Source of the DNA: Tetrahymena thermophila SB210
Lineage: Eukaryota; Ciliophora; Oligohymenophorea; Hymenostomatida; Tetrahymenidae
Assembly: GCF_000189635.1 (NCBI RefSeq)
Contig: NW_002476370.1
Coordinates: 186,001-250,000 of the forward strand
Reading direction: 5' to 3'
Length of the DNA stretch: 64,000 nucleotides
Made by a program: the position numbers and the translations under genes. The notes beneath the pieces are model-generated. The model had not been told where the DNA came from and did not search any database. It worked only from the letters and a program-made list of their open reading frames with translations. Shown piece after piece: positions 37,798 through 50,386 of the stretch; position 1 is the first letter of the stretch, and every line of letters begins with the position of its first letter.

Positions 37798-39138
37798 TCA
37801 ATCATTTTTCTTTTTAACAGTGACTAAAGCAAGTTTTTCTAAATCGTATCTTTCCAACTGTTTAAAAAAATTAGGGGTGATTTAGAGTTATTATCTTTCT
37901 TTCATGAGGTCAAAACCCGTTTTCAAAGGTATTTTTTCATTATTTATCAAATATGCAAGACAAAAGCATGGTCCTATATTAATTCCATTTAAGTCATGAA
38001 TAAATACTTTTCCCCCTGATATAATACACTTTTAGATAGATAGATAAATAAATTATAAATTAGTTTCACTAATTGGAAATGATGGAAAAAAATAAATAAG
38101 AATATTTACATCTTTAATAAATCTATTAGTAATTCTGAAGTGTTTTTTAATATCTTCGTCACTCTTATTGTATACATCAATATTCAGGTATTTGAAATAT
38201 TTAGTTCTCTTTTTATATTCTTGTGCAGTTACATTTAAAATATGAGTCACTCCTTTAAGTAGCAACTAATTTTATAATAAAAAAATTAAATGATTTATTT
38301 ACTATTTTTACAACTGTTTTTAGATAAATAGATTGCTATCTAGCTATCATTATTTAATTAGCCAATCGATAACACTTGATTTAATATTTTTATTTACCTT
38401 TTTAATACCAAGTCCATGAGTGAAATTTCCTAAATAAATCCCAGGATAGACCTAATTTAGTAAAAAAATAATTTTATTTATTAATAAAGTCAATTAAAAG
38501 CTAACCTCTAACAACTATATTTCTTTTATTGCAGTTTGACATTAAATTTCACATGCACAGAAGCTCAAATGAGGGAATCTATATTTTTATATTAAAGTAA
38601 TAAAATTATAAAGACATTTAATAATAATTAAATATCAAGTTCGATTATTTTAAATGATCAAATTAGTTAATCTAATTGTTTATGCTATAGTTTGTTTAAT
38701 TAATTACCTAGCGCAAGTTATATTTTCTTCTTCTTCTCCGTATTCTCCAATTCTTCCCTCTCCTAAAAGTTAAGGATTAGATTCTCTTTAAAGATCGAAA
38801 TGAGAGTTACTTAGAGCTTCTCTTTATGTATTTCTTGATTACAATTGAGAAGAACTTTCACGCTATAGTAATCTTCTAGATTCTTAGCTAGTTGGACTAT
38901 CTAATCCGCCTTGCTATTCTTTATTATTTGAGGAAGAGGGCTTCTTACTAATTTAATTAAAAGATTTCTAAGATCTTTGCTATATCTTTTTTTATGATTA
39001 AACTGAAGTGACAGTCTAAGGAATCTGATTATCATCTTCATTGTATTGCTCTTCTTCTTTTCCTGTATTTCTAATTACATAATATTTAGAGCTTTGATTG
39101 TAATCTTGATTTTTATCAAAGTTTTAAGACTTCTTCAT
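37798..39138 (-). CDS. Dual-specificity-phosphatase-fold protein lacking the catalytic Cys (pseudophosphatase), 314 aa
   Basis: Five exons: 38708-39138, 38506-38578, 38398-38451, 38110-38265 and 37798-38028, with introns of 129, 54, 132 and 81 nt, give 315 codons. Residues 1-165 are a low-complexity Ser/Gln/Glu-rich extension. The C-terminal ~150 residues follow the dual-specificity phosphatase fold in order: VYPGIYLGNF, LLKGVTHILNVTAQEY, YLNIDVYNKSDEDIKKHF, RFIKD, and SGGKVFIHDLNGINIG. The last corresponds to the signature HCxxGxxRS, here HDLNGINIG, so the nucleophile Cys is Asp and the phosphate-binding Arg is Ile. The fold should bind but not hydrolyse phosphoproteins, as in the STYX family. 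The 81-nt intron is in frame, but splicing it gives the clean family alignment. Confidence 0.82.
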
Positions 39139-41139
39139 GCTTTTGAAAATTAATCTAACTCCTATATTCTTTAATTTGTTTAAGATAATAAATAATAATT
39201 GAAAATACAAGTAAATTATAAATCCTAAAATTTCAATTTAATAAAAGCTTTGTTTGAGAGATAAATATTTTATTTTTTAAAGACTTATAGCAATCATTTT
39301 ATTTAATTTATAAATAATATTTTTAATTTTAACAATAAATATCATTTTTTTGCTAATACTTAAAAATAAATTCTAAATTCGTGAGATAGATAAATTTTAT
39401 TATAAAAATAAATATTTTTTAATAAGTAAAATCTATTTTTATCAAATTAACAATTAAATAAATAAATAGATATAGATATATAAATAAATAATTCAACTTA
39501 GGAAACTAATTTTATTTATTTAAAAATATTATTATTTTTAATATTGATTTTAGGAATATTCAACTACTTTACAATTTACATTACTTTACTCTTCAATTAT
39601 TTTCTATTAAACTCTTTTACCTTTTTAATGAAACAAACTTCAGTTCCATATTAGCTTCTAATATACTATAAGCTGTGAAATTTCAATTTTACTTGCTTAA
39701 TCATTTTTATAGTCATAATTTTTTTGTAGCTATTCCTTGATTCAAAAGTGTTATATTTGTGAAGAAAAGTAAACGGAGATATATTTTAAAGGAAAAAATA
39801 GGACTCTATATTTTATTTTATAATATTATAATTATTATTTGTTTGATGATCATATTTATAAAAATTAAAAAATTTAAAGTATTTAATTGGGAAGCAAAGG
39901 GATAAAATGAGGTGAAAAAGAAAATAAGGTGTTAATAATGGTTAGACAAATTATATTTATTAACCAAATTGAATGAAACTGATTTTTTTAACATGCTTTT
40001 AATTAAAATAATTTAAGATCAATAAATTAAATAAAAAATTTTCAACTATTTTGAAAAAATATGATGAGTTATGTTTATTCGTATTAATTAATAAAAGAAA
40101 CATATCAAAATTTTTTGGTATGGTTTGGTTTATAATTTGACTAATATTAAATAGATTTTGACTGAAAAATAATTAATTATTTGTATGATTGGATAAAAAT
40201 TTTTTATCAAATTAATATTTAATCAAAAGATTAAAAATAAACTTTTTTTAAAATTTGTGTGCACTTATTAATTAATCGAATATAAATAAATGTAATTTGA
40301 AATTAAAAACAAATAAATTAATAACTAGCAAAATTTGCGTTATAAAGAATTATTTGCCAAGATTATAACATTTTTTGCAATTTATAAACTTTCCTTCATA
40401 TTTTTAGCATAAAATATGTAAATATTTACAAAAATGATGAGTTTATAGTCGCTGATTTGTTTTTGTACTCAAATTTTTTTGTTTTTATGTTTAATTTTAC
40501 ATTTTTATATTTAAATATATGCCTAAGATGAACAATTATGTGAAAAATTGATATTTTTTATTTCATCAACTCTTCCATTTCAAATTTTTATTGATAAAAG
40601 AAGGATCACTTTACTTATCAATTTAAAATACTTAAGTTACACTTTACTATTGCTTCATTTTTAAAAATAACTTAAATCTTGAATTATTATTAACTATCTA
40701 CCTTAACTCTTTTAATCAAAAATACCTATAAATACAAATTATAAAAGTTAATTTCTCAAATAATGAATTTTCACTTACTTAAATATCTTAAAAAAACATT
40801 TTTTAATAAAAAAAATTCATTTTATTAATAAATAAACAATCAATACATCATTTTTTTATTAAAAAATATTATATCCTCCTTCTATTTACTCTAATATTAT
40901 GTAATTAGTTTGTTTACCCATAAAATAGAAATTAAAAGAAATAAATGTCTAATTATTTAAATAAATTAAATTTTTAATTCTGGGTAATAATTGACAGATA
41001 GAAATAAATCTAAGCAAATTAATTTGTATGGTGATTAAGACAAATTTTAGATACTACGTATATATAGCAAAAAATGTAAAGTTATTTAAACTTAAAATAA
41101 GCTAGCTACTTTTCAATTTTTAGTAAAGCACATTCTTAA
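39139..41139. other. Long intergenic spacer with one doubtful frame
   Basis: A minus-strand frame of 124 codons (39716 to 39342) opens with a protein-like stretch (MTIKMIKQVKLKFHSLQ) and then dissolves into A/T codons. I regard it as chance or a relic. The rest is A+T-rich without features. Confidence 0.45.
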
Positions 41140-42722
41140 TCAACCACCTTCTGTAGAGCTATTTGTTGGACATAAACTTTGTTAGAGCTAACATATTGAT
41201 GATAAATTTTCTGAATATTTATGACCTGACGGCTCTGGTGCATTTACATTTACCCAATTTTTATAGCAGACTACTCTCTTTTTTGAGAAGTTTTAAAATA
41301 TTTATTTCGGTTAATATGTAATGTCTTCTCTACATGCTCCTTTAAGAAGAGTGCTCACAAAAGTTGTTACTGGATCAATCATTCTAATCTGATCATAGAA
41401 CTCATCATAGAAGAAAATTATTCCTTTAAATTTTAAATTAAATTTTTAAAAAAAGTGATATAGTTAGTAGAGAGCCTTTCTTAGAAAATAAATCAGTAAT
41501 TAAATAAATTTTAACAATTTAAAAAAGAAGCAATCTTATTTATTTTTAAAAAAATTATGATTAGTTCTGTTTTTAAAATTTAAAAAGAAGAGCAATCAAT
41601 CTATCTTCTTCTCTATTATTTTTAATAATTTATTTTATAAAAATATAGACCATCACTTAAAAATATAAGGTTTTTATTAAATATTTTCTAATAATTTCAA
41701 TTATTTTCACTGATTTATAAGAAATTATTTTGTTTCAAAATATTTTTTTTATAGATAAAGAGAGAGAAGAAGCATTATATATTTACATATTTCATAAAAA
41801 TTAATTTGCTCGTGTATTTTCTTTAATCTTTCTTTTAAGCTGATCAATATTTTAGTTATAAAAAACTAACAAAGGAGAAATTATGATGGATAAAGAATTG
41901 ATATTTAAAATAAAATAAACCTTAATCATCGACACCAAGAGATGAAGGAGAATTCATTAAGTTTGTCCCTAGAGGACCATCTAAAAAGCCAGCAACAGTG
42001 CACTATCCAGCTATTGTTTGTGTTGTTTTTGTAACTAGATCTATTTTTCTAATGCAATGATTTTGAGTATCAGCAATGATTAACACTTCATTTAAATATT
42101 AATTCTTGTCAGGAAGCTGAGTTGTATCGAAGCCATCAGGTAATTTATATGTCTAGCCTAAGTAAAGTGGTGTAACAGTAGAATTTAGTTAAAAAGAGTT
42201 ATTTATGCATTAACCAGGTGTCGGATCTGCCATACATTCAGCTGTATTTTATGTAAGAATTGCTACTTATTTGTATTGAGCTATAGCTGCTTTATATTTG
42301 TTTTAGCGAAAAAAAGCCAGTGCCTTAGAGTTATTAAACAAAGAATTTCTTATATCTCCATCTCTAAAACCTCCAGATGTTGATGCCAATATCGAAACAA
42401 CAAATTAATCTGTGATTGATTTTATGGTCTACTCGCTGGCATCAATTACATAAAATGTTTTCTTAGTTGGATTAGTTTAATCATCGACATCAATACCATG
42501 TGTCCAATAAAATGATGAATAATTTGATTAACTCACGAAGCACCAAGTTGCAAAATCCTGATTGCGACTTCCATAGTATGAAGGAATCAGATAGTTTGAA
42601 TATATTGAAAAGTCATCCGCTGATGATAATTATATTATTTGCAAGAAAGAATAAATAACCAGCTAAATTGTCCTAATTTAAATAGTTTGATTTGTTGTTT
42701 TATTTACTATATTAAATTTCAT
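41140..42722 (-). CDS. NHL-repeat-containing secreted or membrane-anchored protein, 361 aa
   Basis: Exons 41921-42722 and 41140-41423 are joined across a 497-nt intron; 362 codons with TGA. The N-terminus has a hydrophobic stretch at about residues 20-35 (LVIYSFLQIIQLSSA), probably a signal peptide or anchor, followed by Asn/Ser-rich sequence. The region around residues 210-290 contains an NHL-type beta-propeller blade: EVLIIADTQNHCIRKIDLVT, then TIAGQC and GFLDGPLGTNLMNSPSSL. The next blade continues across the intron as GIIFFYDEFYDQIRMIDPVT. NHL propellers bind proteins or ligands. Six or more cysteines fit an extracellular location. The protein is short for a full propeller, so it may be partial or associate with other subunits. 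No catalytic residues are seen. Confidence 0.75.
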
Positions 42723-44704
42723 TTGATATTACATTAATTTCCTTATACAAATTAAAATTTACTCTAAGAGAAATCAATAAAAAAATACAAAAGTAAGTTT
42801 ATTTCAAAAAATGAGAAAAACAAAGAGGCAATAAAGATTGCTTTTTAGAAATTTGTTTTCTAATCAATTATTTAAATTATTAGTTTACTCAAAAGTGAGT
42901 TAAAAAATGATTTAATTATTCATTCATTCGTAATTATAATTTAAAAAAAACTAAATCAAAAACAAAAATAATTAAATAAATAACATAAAAATTGTTTTAC
43001 TTTTAGCTTTTATTTGTACTTATTAGATTGCTTTTCCTATTAAGCTATAAGCATTATATTATTAAGAGGCATTATATTATTAAGAGGCATTATATTATCA
43101 TTATGAATCTTTACTGCAAATCAATAATCTATTTTTAATAAAGTTAGATAAGATTTTAACTAAAAGTATAAAAGGATTCAAGAAGATTTAAATTTCTAAA
43201 ATGTATTTTTTTTCTATTTCTCTCTATCAAAAATGTAATAGTAATTAAATATATAATTAAGAAAAATAAATGTTTCTATTTCTATTTAAACTAAATTTTT
43301 ATAAAAGTACGTATTTACTTACTGATTTGCTCGATAATTATATAATTATTTACGCTGATCCGTCAAAAATTATAAATGATTATAACTTTGTAATCAGATA
43401 ACCTTTTTAACCTTAATTTTTTTAGTAAGAAATCAATACATTTTTGTATACTCAACACTAAAAGTAAAAATTATTCTTTATAGCAATTTTTCTGGTAAAT
43501 TATGCTAATGAATTTTGTGTATGAGGTTAAATTTATTAAATTCGGATTCTTAAATTCATTAAATAACTCAAAGATTCAAAAATTAGCAAAAAATTCTTTC
43601 TTTTTTAATAAAGTATTTTTTTTCTTTTAAGATCAAATTTTTAGAAAATAATTATTTTTACCCTAGAAATATTCAAAAAGTAAATTTAGTGGGTTAAAAA
43701 TAATGAACACAGGCGTAAATTAAGCATACTAATTTAGTTTTTAATTACAATTTTATAAATTTGAGTGCATTAAAAGCTAAAATTTAAAACAAACTTTTAT
43801 TCAACTAATGAGATATAAATTTATTTAAATGATTTAAAAGAATGTGCGGTAACAAAATTAATTAAGCAATGATTAATTCTGCACAGTATTAATTATAAAT
43901 GAAATTAGGATAGTAAAGCAAATAAAGCTGATCGCTTATTTAATTAAGAACAAAACATTTTTGTCAAAAATAAGAAATTTTTTAATTATTTAATGAAATC
44001 CATATTTAAATTTAACTAAAAGAGACCAGTATAGGCAAAAAGTCAAATTGTGACACATAACGCATACAATGTAGAAGTGTGCTAGTTATCATATTTCATT
44101 AGGTAATGAAAGTTATCATTTTAAAATTATGCAGTAAAATAAAAATGTACAGTATTTTAACGAAGGCTAAAATCTCAAAGCGCTCCTCAATTCGAGCTTA
44201 TAATAATTAAATTAAGTAAAATTTGAATAAGCTTAAAACTTATTAGAAAAACAATTTACCAATAATCAACAAAATTAATTATTTTGTGAGGCAATAATAA
44301 TTTTATTGATTCTACTTATTAATCATCTAGGATTTGCTTATTCATTTACAGTATTTAATTTACTAAAAGTATTAAAATAGTATTTTAAATCATAGCATAG
44401 CGCGATCTCTCTCTGTTCTTCACTCAATACTTACAATAAATTAGACAATTAATTACTAAGAATTAATTAAAAATCTATAAAAAAAAATATTTCAACATTG
44501 CTAGTTAAATTAATAAATTGATTAAATACTTGGAAGAAATAAAAAAAAGTATTCAAGCCCAAACAAATATCTTTAAACAATTAAAATTTCTTGAATAAGA
44601 CTAAAAATTAATTAGAATTAAAATATTGTTTGTAATTTATTAACAATTATATTTAAAAAACTTACCCTAATATTTAGCACGCACGGTATTCCAAATAAGA
44701 GGAA
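42723..44704. other. Intergenic spacer with short tandem repeat and a less A+T-rich patch
   Basis: An 18-nt repeat occurs at 43051-43100. A patch at about 44010-44200 is clearly less A+T-rich than its surroundings but gives no convincing protein or known RNA; it might be a promoter, an RNA gene or a relic exon. The rest is featureless. Confidence 0.5.
43051..43100. repeat. Short tandem repeat, 18-nt unit, nearly three copies
   Basis: GCATTATATTATTAAGAG occurs twice in perfect tandem (43051-43068, 43069-43086), followed by a third, partial copy (GCATTATATTAT). Confidence 0.85.
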
Positions 44705-47392
44705 ATGAATCCAAATTAAACCAACAATGCTGTAAGTGATTGTTGTAGCAGCGCTTCTAATTAAAGAGTAGGAGAGAACATATAATCCTCCTAAGATCAA
44801 CTCACTTCATACTAAATTTATTAACCTAATATTTAAAACCAGTCCTATTACCCAAACATTATGTATTAACCGGTGAATATAATGAATAATAGTAATAACT
44901 CTACTTTTCCTTAAACTATTCCTGTGTGCGGAAGTCAAGTAGTCCCTGTCTATCCTATTATGCCTTATTACCCATACACTCCAGGCTACCCTGTGGGATA
45001 TCCTACTGTTATCCCAGCAGCAAGCCCTGCAGTTGGAACTAATCCTGCCCCATTTCAATTTTTCTTAATGCAACCATCTTAATTAGGATGCGCCAATAGT
45101 TAATTATAATAACAAGCAAAAAATTAACAATAATAGGAATAAAAAAGTACATAAAATCCAGAAAATGTCAAAATTGAATAAACTGCTAGCAATTTTAATT
45201 ACACTAAAATAGAAGGTAGTTAAAGCACTGAGTTGGCAACTTCTAGCCAGCTCAGCATTTTAAATAATTTAAACGAAAGGTATTAATAGAAGGAATCTAA
45301 AGAACTAAATAATTTTTATGAGTTTTCAAAAGAATCAAGCCTAAGTATCAATCAAACCGAACTCAGGCAGAATAACTTACATGATGATAAAAATAATAAA
45401 AAATCATAAAATTTTACTATCGATTCAAATAAGTAATGCCTTTAAGTAAAATATGAAGACGGCATTGAGCAGTCAAGGAATAAATAAATTCAAACAGAGT
45501 ATTTATAGTAAGTTATTCCATCAGATAAATTACAAAGACAGAAATAAATACAAATAAAATCTGCTAATTCGCCTCAGTCTTACGATCTGAGCTATGAAAG
45601 ACACTCTAAAAGTGCTTCAGATGTGAAATAACTAAAGCAGAAAATCAGCAGAGTTAATGATTTAAATAATCAAAGCCTTTAAAAACACGATTAAAATAAG
45701 AACAGTAAACAATAGAAAAGTATAAATGAAAAAAAATTTGCAAAAACTTGCCTTATGAAACATAGTGATCAGTTTAGCAGTTCCCTTTTAAATTAAAATA
45801 CCTTTGTTGACAATGATTTAATTAACAAATCAGACTAAGATCATTATTGTTCGTCTAATTCTCACTTACAAGTTTCTTCTATTAATAATACAATAAATAT
45901 TTCTGAAAGCGATAATAACTCTGTCAGCAAAAGGGCTAGCAAAAAATAGGAAAAATAGCTAGAGAAATATAAAAAGCATGTCTAGAAAATCAGTGAAATT
46001 AAAGATTAGGATGTATTTGCACAGCAAAAATATCCAGTAGTTGCAGTTGAACAATTGACAAATTTGAATAGCGATTAGTAAAAGTTAGAAGTAAGATATT
46101 TAAATGGTGTAAATCAAAAATAAAACCAAGAAATTCTCAGAGAAAAGGAGATTAACTCATTAAATCAAATGCAATCAAGCGAGATAAATATTAGTAATCA
46201 GTAAAATATGAATGAAACATAAAATAACTCAATATTATTATAGTAAGATGCATCATTTCTAAATCAAAAAATTAATAAAAGTGGTTCAAGAGTTTAAAAA
46301 TTCACAAGCGCTTACAAATAAGAAGTCAATACTAAAATTAATTAAGTTTCTTCTATTTAAAAATAGCATTTACATTCAAAAAATCGAGAGAGCCTAAGCG
46401 AAAAAATTTCTTATAGCAATTTTACAAGCTCTAATTCTGAAATTAACGAAAACCCCAATAATATAATATAAGAGTAAAATGGGCAATCAGAGATTGAAGT
46501 TTCTATCGATTTTGACGAGATTGAGAGTAATAAGGAGTAAAATAATGACCATTTTAATTAAAAAACAAGAAGAAAATCTTCAAAACCTATAAAAACCCCT
46601 TCTGCTTAAGTATAGAATATTTTAGAGGATTATCATATCTCATCTCCTTAAAAAAAAGTAACCCAAAAATCAAAAGCTAACAATAAGAATTCATAACTAA
46701 ATAGATGCAATTAAGATATTTAAAGTTCTCAATGCGAATAACCATAAGAATTAAAAAGAGCAAGAAGCAAAGAAATAAAAAGTAGCAGCATCAGAAAAAA
46801 AAGTTAGGAAGACTTATAAAGCAGTGAACAAGATAAATAATCGCAAACCTCATCATCTATTTCAAAATAACAGTAAATTTAATCGAATAATCACATATAA
46901 TTGTAAGAGGATGAGATCTTGGAGAGTAACCCTTCATTGCAAGAGGACTACATGAAAAAAGGAAATTGTGTTAAAAATGTCATTAAAGCCTTCTAAAATT
47001 GGTGCAAACAAGATATTTCTGATTAAATTGTAATATAATACTGTCCTTTAGACATTTAAGAAGGACTAACTCCCAATCAAGTCAAAAAAAAATTGAATCG
47101 CTATATTAAACAAAAAACACCTAACCATTAAAATTTGTAAAGACTCATAGATCATCATAGATTCAAATCTATATTTTTGTACTTTTTAAAAGTTCCAGCA
47201 TAAAAATGGATAGAATCATCATCCATAAAAGATAAAATTTAGCATTCACAATTTGTTACTTTTATTGTGGAAAACTGGGACAATCAAGAATAGTTAGAAA
47301 GCTTTATGAAGATTCTCAAACGCAAAAAAAACCTTGTTACTAACAAAGAGCTCTTGGATGATAAACAATTCAAGGACTCTTAGTTCTATTGA
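44705..47392 (+). CDS. Large Gln/Asn/Ser-rich protein with Pro/Tyr-rich N-terminus, 895 aa, unknown function
   Basis: A single frame of 896 codons from ATG at 44705; a later in-frame ATG at 44861 is an alternative start, but the coding composition (Pro, Tyr, Asn, Gln) begins before it. Residues ~50-120 are Pro/Tyr/Gly/Val-rich (YPIMPYYPYTPGYPVGYP). The middle is long, low-complexity Ser/Asn/Gln/Lys-rich. The C-terminal ~140 residues look folded: FQNWCKQDISDQ, YCPLDIQEGLTPNQVKKKLN, HHRFKSIFLYFLKVPAQKW and FVTFIVENWDNQEQ. I do not recognise that domain. No signal peptide or membrane helix is seen. Short minus-strand frames within the first 400 bases are shadows. Confidence 0.75.
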
Positions 47393-49025
47393 ATGAACAT
47401 TACTTAGAGTACAGTAATTAAACTCTTTTACCATATGATATATATATATAAAATTTCTTTTTAACGATCAAAATAAAAAAACAAACAAACAAACAAAAAT
47501 CTTCTTTTCTTTTTTAAACAGTAGTTAAAGATACCTCTTTTTCTTAAATTAATAAAAAAGACTATCTATCTATCCTCTTTCTCTTTGATAGTCTATTTAT
47601 ATTTTTAAATTAAACCTAAAAAGTATAATAATAACTTCTTAACTTTACTAACAAACAAACAAATAAATAAAAACAAAATCAATTGACAAAAAATGTCAAA
47701 ATATATTAATCTTATAATAAATTTAATTCATTCTCTTTCAAGCTCTTTATTTATCATACATTTACCTTCTCTTAAACGTTTAACGAAATTATAAATTTAT
47801 CAACCTTGTATTATCCTTTTTTTATCAGTTATATTTATATTATGTCTTATTACTTCTTTCAAGCTTATCTATTTTCATTCAAGTTAATATATACCGCAAC
47901 AGTCATTTGCTTAGTTTTGTTTGATCATTTATTTTATTGTTAGCCATCCATTCTATCAGTTCATTTACACCCAAAAATTACAAAATTTGTTTTACTATTT
48001 TTATCTCACTTCCATAATTTGTAATCTGCTTTTTGATATTATTTGATGTTAAAAGTTTTACCTTTTATTTAAAGGAAATGTAAAAGAACAAAAGTTAGGA
48101 TAAAGTTAAAGATTTAAATACAACACATTCTTAAAAATAATAGCTAATTAATAAGGTTATCTATAAAATTTATAAATCATACTTTAAATGATATTAGATT
48201 TTTGCTTCTTTTATAAAAAATATTGCAATTAATTTTTACCCTGTTTTGAATAATAGTAAATGCTCTGATTGATTAATTTATTTACAATCCTAACAAGTAA
48301 ATAAATAAATAATTAATCTTAGGTCTGTCTTTTGAATTGCTCACAATATTTATCTTATTTTAATTAAATAAAAGCACAAGATGATAATTTAAAATTTAAA
48401 TTGCAAAATTATAATTTAACATCTTTATCCTGAATTCTTAAAATTTATTATTCATTTTTAAGCATTCTCTTTTTAAAATAAAAAAAAAAAATACTTTTTA
48501 TTATTGATAGAATTTAAAAACTTTAAAGCCATTTATTTAATTTAGCAATTTTTTTATGTTTTTGTTTGGTAGTCTAAAATATTTCAAAATAAAATAATAG
48601 AAAAGCAAAATCTATCAAATGAATTATATATAATTTATGTTTTTTTATTAAATTTTGCATAAAACTCCTCCTTAACTTCACAATAAAACATTTATTTAAA
48701 TTTCTATATAAATTTTTAATTATTATTTAAATTTAACAAATATTTCATTTTTTTTCCTTTTTAAATTTTTAGGTAGTTTAATTCGACAATAATTAGACAA
48801 TTTTCTTTTTATTTAGAACATTTTTCTATTTTCAACACTTTTCTTTTTAAATTAATTAGATAGATAACATAAAGAGTTGTTTTTATATTTTATATTATTT
48901 TGTTAGTAATGAATACAAATTTGTTAAATTTTAGGGTATTTTAAAATAGTTTTTCATGGAGAGACAGAAAACAAACAATAAAATTATATTTTTATGTCTT
49001 TTTTATTAATAAGAGGTTATTCCTC
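47393..49025. other. Long A+T-rich spacer
   Basis: Contains short AAAC and CTAT simple repeats around 47470-47580. It lies 3' to two convergent genes and has no supported gene. Confidence 0.6.
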
Positions 49026-49373
49026 TCATTTTCCAAAAGAAAATAGAATAGCAAATAGTAGAAGACATACAATTGCAATTATTATTAAAACAACCTTAAG
49101 TCCATTTGATAGATATAATTCATCTCTGCTTTAATTTATTGATGCTTAGAAGTAAATAGAATCAGGCGAACTTTAAGATCCAACTGGATATGCTTAATTT
49201 TAGTTTGCGTGCTAATTTAACTAAGGATCATAATACATATTTTCATTAGATGGTACATTACCATATTAATATTATTGATTTTACTGCTAATTTTACTAAT
49301 AAGATTGTTAATCCTATTGACTGTAACCACCTGCCTCATATCTATATTGAGGTTGCTAATAGTTGTTGTCCAT
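49026..49373 (-). CDS. Small Gln-rich tail-anchored membrane protein, 115 aa
   Basis: A frame of 116 codons whose glutamines are nearly all TAA or TAG, so it is invisible with the standard code. Residues 1-90 are soluble and rich in Gln, Asn and Tyr (YQQPQYRYEAGGYSQQ). Residues ~92-112 are a single strongly hydrophobic helix (VVLIIIAIVCLLLFAILF), followed by only a few residues (SFGK). This is the layout of a tail-anchored protein with a cytosolic N-terminus. No SNARE heptads are seen. Function unknown. Confidence 0.75.
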
Positions 49374-50386
49374 TTTTTTGTTTTGTAATATAATATGTTA
49401 AATTATAATTGTCTCTTGCTAAATTTCAAAAGTATTTTATAATCAATTTGTTTTAAAACACAAATATCTTAATTAATTTCACAAAAATAACTATTTCTGA
49501 TCAAGTAAACAAATACTAATAATTTAACATTTCGTACATTATTAAATAAAATGTTTAGATTTTTTATTCATTTTAATTTAGTATATTTAATCCTTATAAA
49601 TAAATTGAATAGATTGATGGTTTTCTTCCTTAAAAAAATAAATAAAAATATATAGATATTTAATTTTTTTTAATTTTACTTTTATAATAAATATTTCTCT
49701 ATTGAAAATTCATCAATAACACTAATTAAATTAAATATTGATTTATAAAACTATCATTTTAATAAGAAAATAATCAGACAAGATAAAATTTGATACTAAA
49801 TTTGAGATAAATGCTTATAAAATACCAAATAGTTAAAAATCTGAAATAAAATCTTCAAAAATTAATTAAATGTTCTTATCAAAAGTAGGTAGGATTTCAA
49901 TCAATTATTTATAAAAAAGGAAATTCTAAAATTTATTTGTATGTTATTGATTTGTTTATTTTTTCTCAAAATATAACAAGATAAAATTAAAATTAATACT
50001 CTAACTCATACTAAATTTAATACTAATTAGATATAAAAGCTTATAAATATACTATAATAATTAGTACAAACATAATTTATTTTGAAATTTAAAATAGAAA
50101 TTCATTTTTTATTTATTTATTTAATGATTTAGTTAAAAATATATTTATTTATTTATTTATTGCTTAATTAAAGTAATATGGATTAAATTTTTCTTTTTTG
50201 TATTTATTTATTGTTTGTGTGTTAGTTTTCTTTATAAATTGAAATTATTTTTATGATATAATATTTATTTATTCACTCAAAACTCGAGGCAGATTTCGTA
50301 GTGCAAATGATTTTATAAAATCTAATTACTGCTTTAGATTTTCTCAATGAAGGTTTGTGGCAATTAATTTATTGAACTATTCAAAT
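49374..50386. other. Intergenic spacer with TTTA repeats and 3' UTR of zinc-knuckle gene
   Basis: TTTA/ATTT simple repeats lie at about 50105-50165. Positions 50282-50386 are less A+T-rich and directly follow the TGA of the zinc-knuckle gene; they are probably its 3' UTR. Confidence 0.5.

Noticed and set aside
39342-39716. 124-codon minus-strand frame
   Set aside because: With TGA as the only stop, frames of this length occur by chance in A+T-rich DNA; only the first third has protein-like composition.
44618-45058. Minus-strand frames resembling small membrane proteins
   Set aside because: They overlap the start of the plus-strand gene at 44705, which has a long consistent ciliate-code frame; the minus frames stop quickly.
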